Assembly (NCBI GenBank): GCA_003161575.1 | Contig: PMOE01000025.1 | Span: forward strand, 22,832-86,831 | Direction of reading: 5' to 3' | Origin: Acidimicrobiaceae bacterium | GTDB taxonomy: Bacteria; Actinomycetota; Acidimicrobiia; Acidimicrobiales; RAAP-2 | Length of the DNA stretch: 64,000 nt | Part shown: one piece after another, positions 9,531-17,278 of the stretch | How positions within the stretch are numbered: the stretch's first letter is position 1 | Layout: every line of letters starts with the position of its first letter | Position numbers and translations under genes: made by a program | The notes under the pieces: model-generated | Told to the model about the DNA's origin: nothing | What the model saw: the letters and a program-made list of their open reading frames with translations, nothing else | Databases searched by the model: none

Positions 9531-9663
9531 GATTAGTCCTTCCCGCGTGTACCACGCGCCACCGCGACCTTTATTCCCTGGTGCTCGGACACAAAGCCAG
9601 TCCGGGCGACGGGAATCCGAGATTTCTCTCCGAATCGGTCCATTCACACATACCGTCCAATAG

Positions 9664-10749
9664 TCAGTCCGTCAGTGTGAAAAGCGACCGGTCGGCCAGA
9701 AAGTCGCGGGACGAAAACTGCTCGACTGCGTAACGGCGACCAACAGCTCCCATCTCGTCCCGGGTAGATTCGTCCGCCAACAGTCCTTCGACGGCCGACC
9801 GGAATGCGGAGTCGTCATCGACGAGGATCGCCCCATTTGATTCCGCGAGCAATCGGTCGGGCCCACCACACCGGTACGCCACCACAGGGGTGCCACAAGC
9901 CAAAGCCTCGAACGCGACAATTCCGAGTCCCTCCTGCATCGACGGCAGTATCAGAAGCACTGCCTTCCCGTACATGTGGGGAAGATCTTCTACATTGCCC
10001 CGCCACCGGATGCCGTCAGCTTCGCCCGGGCAGCCTGGTGAGACGACGTCGACCCCAGCGGCTCGCGCCCTCGGCGATGCCTCTAGCAGCGCTAGAATTC
10101 GGTGAAACCCCTTGCGCGGATCGTGAGCGCGTCCAACGTAGAGGATGCCGGATCGTTCGGCGTCGTGCTCCGGTGGAGCGAATATGTCTGTATCAATGGG
10201 TACGGTCCGGACTTCTACCCGGTCTGCAGACGCGAGACCTTGTCGAATGATGAGATCGGCAGTATGCGGGCTCATCGCCAGGACTCTCGAAGCCCGACCA
10301 AGCACCGTCGCCTCGATCCGAGACAACGGAGCGAGCGTGGTCCGGTAGAGAAGCTGGCGCGACCAGGTTTGCAAGCTCAAACTCGAAGATCGCTCGTCGG
10401 AGACCAGAGCGGCCAGCCACACCAAGGACGGTACCGTCGCAGGAGCCAACGAGCCGTGCATGGACAATGCACCGATCACGTGGGTCTCGTCGACGTCGTT
10501 CCAGACACCCCGCATTCGAACCTTGGCTGTTGCGTACATGGGGAGGTGGGCTCGAGGGAGCACTCTCGGAACAGCCGGTTTCGACGAGTCCCAACGCGCT
10601 AGGCGCAACACTCCACCTGGTCCTCGATCATCCAGGTAGAAAGTGCGGTGTGCGCGGCTGTGCACCGTCATCCACTCTTCGTACGACCTGGCGACCGTCG
10701 CAGTCCCGCCTTCGTTCGCCGGGTCCTGGAGCAACGAGATGGTGGTCAT
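9664..10749 (-). CDS. GT4-family glycosyltransferase
   Basis: This is a 361-residue GT-B glycosyltransferase. Its N-terminal half is diverged but begins MTTISLLQDPANEGGTATVA, with a glycine loop typical of these enzymes. The C-terminal half has SGILYVGRAHDPRKGFHRI and the catalytic E-x7-E element EGLGIVAFE, followed by ALACGTPVVAYRCGG. Codon use and GC are lower than in the leading operon, as for the other genes between about 8.4 and 16.8 kb. It lies directly upstream of the other minus-strand glycosyltransferase, and the two probably add successive residues of the repeat unit. Confidence 0.85.
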   Translation of the reverse strand: MTTISLLQDPANEGGTATVARSYEEWMTVHSRAHRTFYLDDRGPGGVLRLARWDSSKPAVPRVLPRAHLPMYATAKVRMRGVWNDVDETHVIGALSMHGSLAPATVPSLVWLAALVSDERSSSLSLQTWSRQLLYRTTLAPLSRIEATVLGRASRVLAMSPHTADLIIRQGLASADRVEVRTVPIDTDIFAPPEHDAERSGILYVGRAHDPRKGFHRILALLEASPRARAAGVDVVSPGCPGEADGIRWRGNVEDLPHMYGKAVLLILPSMQEGLGIVAFEALACGTPVVAYRCGGPDRLLAESNGAILVDDDSAFRSAVEGLLADESTRDEMGAVGRRYAVEQFSSRDFLADRSLFTLTD

Positions 10750-11169
10750 CTACGGTGTGGAACGACCGCGCGGCGACCGGCGCCCGCCACGTGCGACAAT
10801 CCGGAATAGGCCCGGCGGAAGCGCTGTTCTATCACTTTCGGGCTGGTTCGTAATTGTGAGTAACGAAACAAACAGAGGCATTCGGTGGTGGTCCTTACTC
10901 AGATCGACAGTCACGGCGATTGTGCAGACGAGGAGGATGAGGAGCAATGTCCCCTCGCCCAATGGCACGCCCGGAGACATGGCGGAGCTGGTCATCCGGT
11001 ACGGGAAGTGGTCACGAGGCTCGACGACGCCAGTGAATTCCTCATTGAAGGCCTGACCGATCGAGGGATCGGTTTGCATGGCCAGACCAACCGGGAATCC
11101 GCACGAATACCAGGGCAATGACGTTCGTCGTCGGCTTAAAGCGCATCGCGGTTGGTGACTTCTGACCAA
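10750..11169 (-). other. uncertain stretch without a convincing gene; weak 139-codon frame
   Basis: The space between the glycosyltransferase start (10749) and the methyltransferase stop (11218) is about 470 bases. It contains a minus-strand frame of 139 codons that ends with TAG immediately before the glycosyltransferase ATG. It has one hydrophobic run (GTLLLILLVCTIAVTV) and otherwise little protein-like character. It could be a small membrane protein, the decayed tail of an exchanged polysaccharide gene, or simply a leader and promoter region. No ribosome binding site or known domain is visible. Confidence 0.2.
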
Positions 11170-11217
11170 TGAGGCGCTGGCTACCTTGCAGATCTGACGC
11201 AGTTTCCGCTGAGGAGT

Positions 11218-11847
11218 TCACCAAGCCTCGATGAACAGGCTGTCTCGTCGGTGCTCGACGCTACTGATGTCGGGGAGGTTCCCAGTTAGGAATTCTCGTC
11301 GCTCCACGTCCACGAAACCGGCGTCCTTGAACATCTTGGCCACAAGCGAGTAGGTCGGCTGCCATCGGTGAGGGGAGGCACCGAAAACGCCCACCACGCG
11401 GCTTTGGAGGGACGGTCGAGCGAATGGCTGGGCCTTCAAGTGCTTGTTGAACTCCAGCCCGGGTTCGCCGGTCTCGCGGTCATCTCCGGCGAGGAGGCCC
11501 GCCGCCCATTGTTCTCCATCCGGCAACGCAACCCTCATGACGCCACCGACACATATGACGCGCCGACATTCTTTGAGGATAGGCGTCACCTCGTCGAGGT
11601 AGATGTGTTCGAGCATGTGGGAGGAGTAGATGGCCTCGATGCTGCCTGATTCATAGGCCAGTCCTTTGCGAACGTTGACCCGAAAGACGTTCCGCGGCCA
11701 CGATGTCATGTGGGCCTCGGAAAGCAGACCGAGGCGCCCCAAAGCTCTCTTTACCGGACGAACCTGGTCAAGCAGGAGGTTGGGGGAGCGATCGATGTTG
11801 ATCCAGCCAATCGGCGCCGTGAGTCCACATCCAAGATTTAGCTTCAC
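11218..11847 (-). CDS. class I SAM-dependent methyltransferase
   Basis: This is a 209-residue methyltransferase of the methyltransf_11 type. The N-terminus MKLNLGCGLTAPIGWINID carries SAM motif I (LNLGCG) and the acidic ribose-binding residue at the end of the second strand. SSHMLEHI (residues 75-82) is the post-motif segment typical of the family, and GVMRVALPDG follows. Its position in the polysaccharide locus suggests that it methylates a sugar residue of the chain, or caps it. It is divergent from the glycosyltransferase at 12402. Confidence 0.85.
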   Translation of the reverse strand: MKLNLGCGLTAPIGWINIDRSPNLLLDQVRPVKRALGRLGLLSEAHMTSWPRNVFRVNVRKGLAYESGSIEAIYSSHMLEHIYLDEVTPILKECRRVICVGGVMRVALPDGEQWAAGLLAGDDRETGEPGLEFNKHLKAQPFARPSLQSRVVGVFGASPHRWQPTYSLVAKMFKDAGFVDVERREFLTGNLPDISSVEHRRDSLFIEAW

Positions 11848-12401
11848 GGGCCAACCCTAGAAGTGCGAGTCAGAACCCGCCAGTGACCGTCGAGGGCTGA
11901 GCTCGGCGCATCGACCTGAAGGTGGGACCTCAATTTGGCGATTCCCGGCTTTCGTTGGGTGAGAATTTCTCCGTGACAAGCGAGCCCGACAACGACTGGC
12001 TCTTTGAAGCGGACGAACCGCAGTCGCCCCCAGCCAAGGCATCAGTGGAGTGGCGAAGCCGTTCCGTCACTTCGATCCCGCTTGCCCTTCCTTGCTCCTC
12101 GCTCGTTCGATTGGCGGCCGGTGGACCACGAGGCCCGGTTCATCGCCGAATGGTGACCCGCTCGACTTGTAAGGTACCTCCGCTCTGGTGCCTCCCATGC
12201 AACCGAAGATGATGCTCAAGCTATTCCTCCATGGCTGCCTCACCGCAGTGGACGCTAGACTTTTGGGACCAACACTGATTGCGATGGGACTGACCTGCGA
12301 TGGCCCGGTCGCAGTGCGATGACGAGGATACGGTCTATCAAATAATGAGTACGACGCAGTATGTGGTGACTCCAAGTAAGTCCGGCAGTGGGACTCAAGA
12401 C
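11848..12401. other. 554-base divergent intergenic region with no supported gene
   Basis: This region separates the divergent methyltransferase (minus) and glycosyltransferase (plus) genes and must hold both promoters. Short open frames exist on both strands but none is protein-like or has a ribosome binding site. In-frame ATGs at 12300 and 12345 upstream of the glycosyltransferase would add residues outside the family fold. GC content is visibly lower than in the flanking operon. I see no clear operator or repeat. Confidence 0.5.
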
Positions 12402-13559
12402 ATGAAGCCATTGCGCGTTCTTATCATCAGCCAGGCACCCAGCCAGTGGCAGAGCCCACTCTTTCGTTTCCTCGCTCGCGAGGAGGGCCTTGAACTTGAA
12501 GTGGCGTTCGCCGCACCGACAACGCCGCTAGACCCCGAAATCGGGCGTGTCCCGGCTTGGGGCGAGTACGGATTGCGCGACGGATTCAACTACACCGATC
12601 TACGCGGGCGTCGGTCCTCCTTGATCGGGTGGGCTATGGCGACTGCAAGGCGACGGGACCTCGATGTCGTGGTTCTCCCTGGATGGGGTTTTGCGCTGGC
12701 TCGCACAGTACTTCTTGCCACCATCACATCAGGCAAGGCTCGCAGACGAACCGTGATCTTTACAGATGCGACTGACTTCACAGAACGTGACACCTCTCGT
12801 TCGCATGCGCGAGGCGTTGTCCTGCGGAGCCTGGGGCGAGCAGGGCTGCACTTCGGCGCTACGGGGAATGCGGCACGCACGCATTTGGTCGGAAACGGCG
12901 TCAGCGAGCAGAGCATCGCCGTGCTGCCCTATGCGGTCGATAATGACCGTATAGCTGCCGATACCGCAGCGTGGCGCCTCCAACGCGATGCGTTGCGAAC
13001 CAATATTGCCGGGGTGGACAGTCCGGACTCTCCCATTTTCCTGGCGGTGGTCAAGCTAATCCAACGGGAAGGACCGGAGCGCGTTGTACGGTCCTTCCTA
13101 TCGGCGGCCTCCGAATACCCTTCGGCACGTCTTGTCCTCGTGGGCGATGGTCCCGACCGCTCGGGAATTGAGCAACTCTGTCGTGAACTTGGCGGTGGCC
13201 GCGTGATATTGGCTGGCTATCAACCATACGCAGAACTTCCCCGTTTCTACGCCGCAACTGACTGGTTCGTCCATCTTCCCGAGCTCGAACCGTGGGGTCT
13301 TTCCGTCAACGAGGCCGTTGCGAGTGCGCTACCGCTCCTTTGCTCTACGCGGGTCGGTGCGACCCAGGATCTCCTCGAAGACGGCGTCAATGGCATTCTT
13401 GTGGGCGATGGGGATCTCGCGGCGCGGGCCGGATTCCACCGCGCCCTGGCCATGCCTCGGACCGCAGTAGGCAGAATGGGTGCTGCTTCTGTTGAAATAA
13501 GCAATCGGGTTCATTTCCGCCGGTGGGCCGAAGCACTTCGAACGCTAGCTAATCACTAG
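12402..13559 (+). CDS. GT4-family glycosyltransferase
   Basis: From the ATG at 12402 the protein has 385 residues and opens with MKPLRVLIISQAPSQWQSP, the normal first strand of a GT-B fold. Earlier in-frame ATGs at 12345 and 12300 add only a low-complexity leader, so I prefer 12402, although no start has a strong ribosome binding site. The C-terminal domain has FLAVVKLIQREGPERVV, VLVGDGPDRSGIEQL and the E-x7-E element EPWGLSVNE, followed by ALPLLCSTRVGA. It is probably a cytoplasmic transferase for the repeat unit, immediately upstream of the flippase gene. Confidence 0.84.
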   Translation: MKPLRVLIISQAPSQWQSPLFRFLAREEGLELEVAFAAPTTPLDPEIGRVPAWGEYGLRDGFNYTDLRGRRSSLIGWAMATARRRDLDVVVLPGWGFALARTVLLATITSGKARRRTVIFTDATDFTERDTSRSHARGVVLRSLGRAGLHFGATGNAARTHLVGNGVSEQSIAVLPYAVDNDRIAADTAAWRLQRDALRTNIAGVDSPDSPIFLAVVKLIQREGPERVVRSFLSAASEYPSARLVLVGDGPDRSGIEQLCRELGGGRVILAGYQPYAELPRFYAATDWFVHLPELEPWGLSVNEAVASALPLLCSTRVGATQDLLEDGVNGILVGDGDLAARAGFHRALAMPRTAVGRMGAASVEISNRVHFRRWAEALRTLANH

Positions 13560-13623
13560 CCCCACGGATCTCGCCCGTGAGCGCTGTCGCACGCCACAAC
13601 ACACCGAGTAGTGGAGTTCGGAA

Positions 13624-15105
13624 TTGACCAGACCGCGGTCTCACAAGCCATTCTCCAGAACACCGCCTCCCGCTCCTCTGGGGAAAATTGAGAACCTTCA
13701 CATCGGATCGGGGTCAACCTTTGCATCCACAACAGCGACAAATATCGCCATCGGCCTAACGGGCGCCGCTGCCGCTGCATTGGCGGCACGAGTACTCGGC
13801 CCTGTTGGCCGGGGTCAGCTCGCCGCTATCCAGATCTGGCCCGGATTCCTCATCGTTCTCTCCATGGCTGGGATGCCCGAAGCACTCTCGTTCTTCGTTG
13901 CCCGCAATCCGGAGCGGGGCCGGCAGAACGTGAGTACCGGAATACTTATTGCACTGTCTGCCTCGGTACTCTTTATCGTTTTCGGGGTCTTCGTTCTCCC
14001 CTTTGCGCTGAAATCACAAGGACACGTCATCGTCACTGATGCGCAGTACGCGCTCCTCTTGCTACCTCCCTACCTTCTTGCAACCCTGCCTGCCCAGGCG
14101 CTGAGAGGGGCAAACGACTACCTGAGGTGGAACATATCCCGGTTTTCGTTGACCGGTGGGTGGTTACTTGTACTTGTCGGCGCCGCCGTTTTCTCCATCA
14201 CCGGCACGTTCCACGTGACACCAGGCCAGTTAGCAGGTGCATTCGTGGTCGAGGTGGCCCTGATGGCCGCACCAATAGTCTTAGTCTCCTACCGTCGGCT
14301 CAAAGGACCACTCGGTCCGGCTGCGGACCTCGTTCGACCGCTCACCCGTTTCGGTGTGCCGGCCATGTTCGCGACATTTCCACAGTGGCTGAATCTACGA
14401 GTGGACCAACTCGTGATCGCTGGATTCTTGCCCGCTCGCCAACTTGGCCTGTACGCGGTGGCAGTCGCTTGGGCACAGGTGGTCAGTCCCGTTCTTAACG
14501 CGCTTGGTTCGATGGTTCTACCACGCTTGGCACGGGAACGAGACCCGAAACACCGAGGTGCGATGTTCGCGCATGCGAGCCGACTCGGCATTCTGTTGGC
14601 GGTAATCGTTGTCGTACCGACGCTCGCTGTGACACCGTTCGCCATCCAACTGGTTTTTGGTCATGCCTTCGTGGGTTCGATTCCCTCAGCGCTTCTCCTC
14701 GTTATCGGTGGCGGCCTACTCGGGCTCAACTACATATTGAGCGAAGCACTCCTAGGGTCCGGCTGGACAGGCGGACCGGTACGTGCTCAGTTCATCGGGC
14801 TGATCGTTACCGGAGTAACTCTCGCGGCATTACTCGGGTCCTATGGCATTCTTGGTGCTGCCATCTCATCAGTAGCGGGTTATGGGACAACAACGCTCTG
14901 GTTGCTTTTTGAGGGGAAAAAGCTGAACCAGATTCATCTCCGATCTCTCATAATCCCTGGAGGCCACGAGTTCGCGTTGTTGCGGCCGCGGCGGCGATCA
15001 GCAAATCGCGAGAAAATGTTGGTCGAACAGTCGATCATCTCCGAGCAGGGAATCGGCGAGTGGGGAGATGGTTCGGGGACAGATCCCCCTGCCACCGCCG
15101 ATTGA
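13624..15105 (+). CDS. Wzx-like polysaccharide flippase (MOP/MVF superfamily)
   Basis: This 493-residue membrane protein has about twelve to fourteen hydrophobic segments and the organisation of oligosaccharide flippases. It has an N-terminal segment with GLTGAAAAALAARVLGPVGRGQ, the family's RxLGPxxxG signature, then LPAQALRGANDYLRWN and repeated polar-hydrophobic helices. It should translocate the lipid-linked repeat unit across the membrane. The start is a TTG at 13624, and no ATG precedes the first signature segment. The last 50 residues are hydrophilic. It precedes the small membrane protein and the polymerase, as expected for a Wzx/Wzy pathway. Confidence 0.87.
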   Translation: MTRPRSHKPFSRTPPPAPLGKIENLHIGSGSTFASTTATNIAIGLTGAAAAALAARVLGPVGRGQLAAIQIWPGFLIVLSMAGMPEALSFFVARNPERGRQNVSTGILIALSASVLFIVFGVFVLPFALKSQGHVIVTDAQYALLLLPPYLLATLPAQALRGANDYLRWNISRFSLTGGWLLVLVGAAVFSITGTFHVTPGQLAGAFVVEVALMAAPIVLVSYRRLKGPLGPAADLVRPLTRFGVPAMFATFPQWLNLRVDQLVIAGFLPARQLGLYAVAVAWAQVVSPVLNALGSMVLPRLARERDPKHRGAMFAHASRLGILLAVIVVVPTLAVTPFAIQLVFGHAFVGSIPSALLLVIGGGLLGLNYILSEALLGSGWTGGPVRAQFIGLIVTGVTLAALLGSYGILGAAISSVAGYGTTTLWLLFEGKKLNQIHLRSLIIPGGHEFALLRPRRRSANREKMLVEQSIISEQGIGEWGDGSGTDPPATAD

Positions 15106-15147
15106 TTCTGGAGAAGCTGGGAAGAACGGGTTAGGTAGGATCTCGGA

Positions 15148-15333
15148 GTGTGGTGGGACCCCTGGAACAAGCCGCGGGTGCGGTATGAGATCGCTGAGAC
15201 CAGACGTGAGGTTACCGACCAGTCCGACGTCTGGTGGGGAAGCATCGACCGCATTCCGGGTGGAAGGGTGTTGTTGTTCTTGGCCGGCGCGGGGGCCATC
15301 GGCCTCCTCATCTCTACCGTCGTTGTGAGCTGA
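15148..15333 (+). CDS. 61-residue single-pass membrane protein of unknown function
   Basis: This short gene begins with GTG at 15148, seven bases after a GGTAGGA ribosome binding site. Its TGA at 15331-15333 overlaps the polymerase ATG (15333) by one base, which indicates coupled translation. The product has a charged, tryptophan-rich N-terminal half (MWWDPWNKPRVRYEI) and one C-terminal transmembrane helix (about residues 42-60, VLLFLAGAGAIGLLIST). I do not recognise a family. The placement suggests a small partner or stabiliser of the polymerase, or merely a coupling leader gene. Confidence 0.7.
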   Translation: MWWDPWNKPRVRYEIAETRREVTDQSDVWWGSIDRIPGGRVLLFLAGAGAIGLLISTVVVS

Positions 15334-16790
15334 TGACCGTCGACACCATGTTGGGCCTACTGCTCCAGCTGCTCGCTTTGCTTCTATTGTTCGCAAAGCT
15401 CGGGCGCAGTTGGTATCGCCACCTCGGTGGCATCTTCATTGTGATGGCTGTCCTATACCACGGGGTCGGAGAGATCTTTGTGTCTCTGTTCCCTGGTTAT
15501 AACCCCTATCGGCCGCTGTTCGACACCAGCTACGTGGGGCCTTTCGTCTTGCTGATCAGTACGGCCATCTTGCTCTTTACCGTCGCTTACGTGTCAGCAG
15601 TGGGGCGACGAACCAGGGCGCCGATACCTTCGGACACCCCCGAAGCGGCAATCACCAAGCGTGTCTTCAACTACAAGTTGATGGCTCTCATCACGCTCCC
15701 GCTGTTGCTCCTCACCCTGAGTGGTCAAGGATACGGATCAAATGGCGGCGTACAAGGGGGCGTCGGCGCGACCCTGGGGCTCTCGGAACAGTTTTTCATC
15801 CTCGGCGCAGTGCTCTCGGGCTTCGGGTTCGTGATGCGATTCGGGAGCCGGTGGATTGTCCCAGTCCTGATTGTCCAATCAGTCCTGCTAGCACTCGTCG
15901 GGGAACGGCTGGCCATCGTCATCGGCGCCGTGATGTTGATCTACGTGCTGTCGCAGTTCGGAATGAAGCCGAAGCGCAGGGGTGCGGTGATCGGGTTGGT
16001 GGTGCTCGTGCTTTTCGCTTGGGCGATCACCGCTGCCCGGGGCATTGAAGGGAGGTTCAATACAACCTCTGGATCGAGTGTTCGGCTGACGTTCTTGACG
16101 ACCGGCTCAGAGAATCTATTCTCCCCCACGACCTGGCATCAATTCGCCGTTACAGCCGGATACCGCCTCGACGGGAACAGCTACGGGGCAATGGAACTAG
16201 AGGCCCTTCGCTCGGGGGCACATCCAGTGGGACTAACGCCGTTGAAGAACGATGTCTTGTTGGCCGTACCCAGCTTCCTTAATCCCAACAAGGACTCCGG
16301 GGATCCCGGAAACCGAGTGGAGAAGACCTATGTCGAAGAGCACCTCCCCATCCCTGAACTTTTGATTGGCGATACGGGAACCTATCTCGACATCTTGCCG
16401 ACCCAGCTCGGAACCTTGCTTGGAATCTTGGGGGAATCGGGGATGCTCGTGGCGGCGTTCTTCTTGGGATTGGCGTTCGCCGCATTGGATCGATGGGTTC
16501 GCCGCGACCTCGGACCAGTTCGGATGCTCGTATCCCTCGGGGTGCTCTATTGCGTCCTCAACTACGAAGCATCATGGGATACCTGGACCACGACCCTGCG
16601 GGGGATTGTGGTCCTCGTGGTCTTGATTGGTGGTCTCTTGGGGATTCGTCGATTGGCTCTGAGCGCAAATCGACAGGTGGTTGCCTCGGGTCGGTTACCA
16701 GTTGACCGTAACCTCGCAGATGCGGGTCGTTCTCGCGGCCGGCGTCCGAGGCGCGACGAGGATGATGTAGTCGCAAGCGACCGCGCCTAA
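15333..16790 (+). CDS. Wzy-like polysaccharide polymerase (polytopic membrane protein)
   Basis: The ATG at 15333 overlaps the preceding TGA, giving a 485-residue protein. The frame extends upstream to 15234 but that part overlaps the small membrane protein. About ten to twelve hydrophobic helices are visible, with a large periplasmic-type loop between roughly residues 225 and 345 (RGIEGRFNTTSGSSVRLTF through LLIGDTGTYLDILPTQLG) and a basic, disordered C-terminus. Helix number, the big loop and its position after a flippase fit an O-antigen or exopolysaccharide repeat-unit polymerase. Such proteins share little sequence, so the call rests on topology and context. Confidence 0.7.
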   Translation: MTVDTMLGLLLQLLALLLLFAKLGRSWYRHLGGIFIVMAVLYHGVGEIFVSLFPGYNPYRPLFDTSYVGPFVLLISTAILLFTVAYVSAVGRRTRAPIPSDTPEAAITKRVFNYKLMALITLPLLLLTLSGQGYGSNGGVQGGVGATLGLSEQFFILGAVLSGFGFVMRFGSRWIVPVLIVQSVLLALVGERLAIVIGAVMLIYVLSQFGMKPKRRGAVIGLVVLVLFAWAITAARGIEGRFNTTSGSSVRLTFLTTGSENLFSPTTWHQFAVTAGYRLDGNSYGAMELEALRSGAHPVGLTPLKNDVLLAVPSFLNPNKDSGDPGNRVEKTYVEEHLPIPELLIGDTGTYLDILPTQLGTLLGILGESGMLVAAFFLGLAFAALDRWVRRDLGPVRMLVSLGVLYCVLNYEASWDTWTTTLRGIVVLVVLIGGLLGIRRLALSANRQVVASGRLPVDRNLADAGRSRGRRPRRDEDDVVASDRA

Positions 16791-16819
16791 AAAGTAGAAG
16801 GACGCGCCGAAAATGGCGG

Positions 16820-16841
16820 CGTTGTTGCCGGCGTGACAACG
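16820..16841 (+). terminator. inverted repeat after the polymerase gene
   Basis: CGTTGT and ACAACG form six-base perfect arms around a ten-base loop, 30 bases after the polymerase stop codon. There is no strong T run, so this is a possible factor-dependent or weak terminator only. Confidence 0.3.
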
Positions 16842-17278
16842 ATGGACTTTGGACATTGTCTGTAGTTGGTCGAGAGGTCCACCCGAATCGCGGATGGCGG
16901 ATTGCCCCAATTCGGTTGAGGCCTCGGTGATGCTGTACTTAAATTCCAGTCCCTCGGGGTCGGTCTGGCTATCGGCGCCCTCCAACGTCGAGTCGACACC
17001 TCGGGTGGGACCCTGCCACGTTCATCTTCCGATACCTCAGAATGTGGGTAGCCTTCTCGACCATCGGTTCCATTCAAGTGGTGGCCCAGATTTTCGCGTA
17101 CGTCACCCTGCCATCACGGCCCCGGCGCTGGCCCATCGTCCGGCACTGGCCAACGTTCGACGCAGCGCCCATAGCGTTCGAGATCGAGAGGAGCCGCACG
17201 TAGGCGACTGATTACCTGCTCGGCCAGCTTGTCAGGGCTAGTCGATTACCCCGCCCGGGGTGGGAGTACATTGGACGG
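16842..17278. other. intergenic region upstream of the co-polymerase/kinase gene
   Basis: About 440 bases lie between the polymerase's downstream hairpin and the kinase GTG. Short open frames occur on both strands but none has a ribosome binding site or protein-like composition. The region probably carries the promoter for the 17279-21642 gene set. I could not identify -35 and -10 boxes with confidence. Confidence 0.5.

Noticed and set aside
11857..12042. 61-codon minus-strand frame upstream of the methyltransferase
   Set aside because: No ribosome binding site, Arg-rich random composition and no conservation signal; treated as part of the promoter region.
13563..13579. CACGG-ATCTCGC-CCGTG dyad after the glycosyltransferase gene
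   Set aside because: The stem is only five bases with a seven-base loop, common by chance in this GC-rich DNA, and no T run follows.
15234..15332. Upstream extension of the polymerase frame
   Set aside because: It overlaps the small membrane protein gene; the TGATG junction at 15331-15335 marks the real start.
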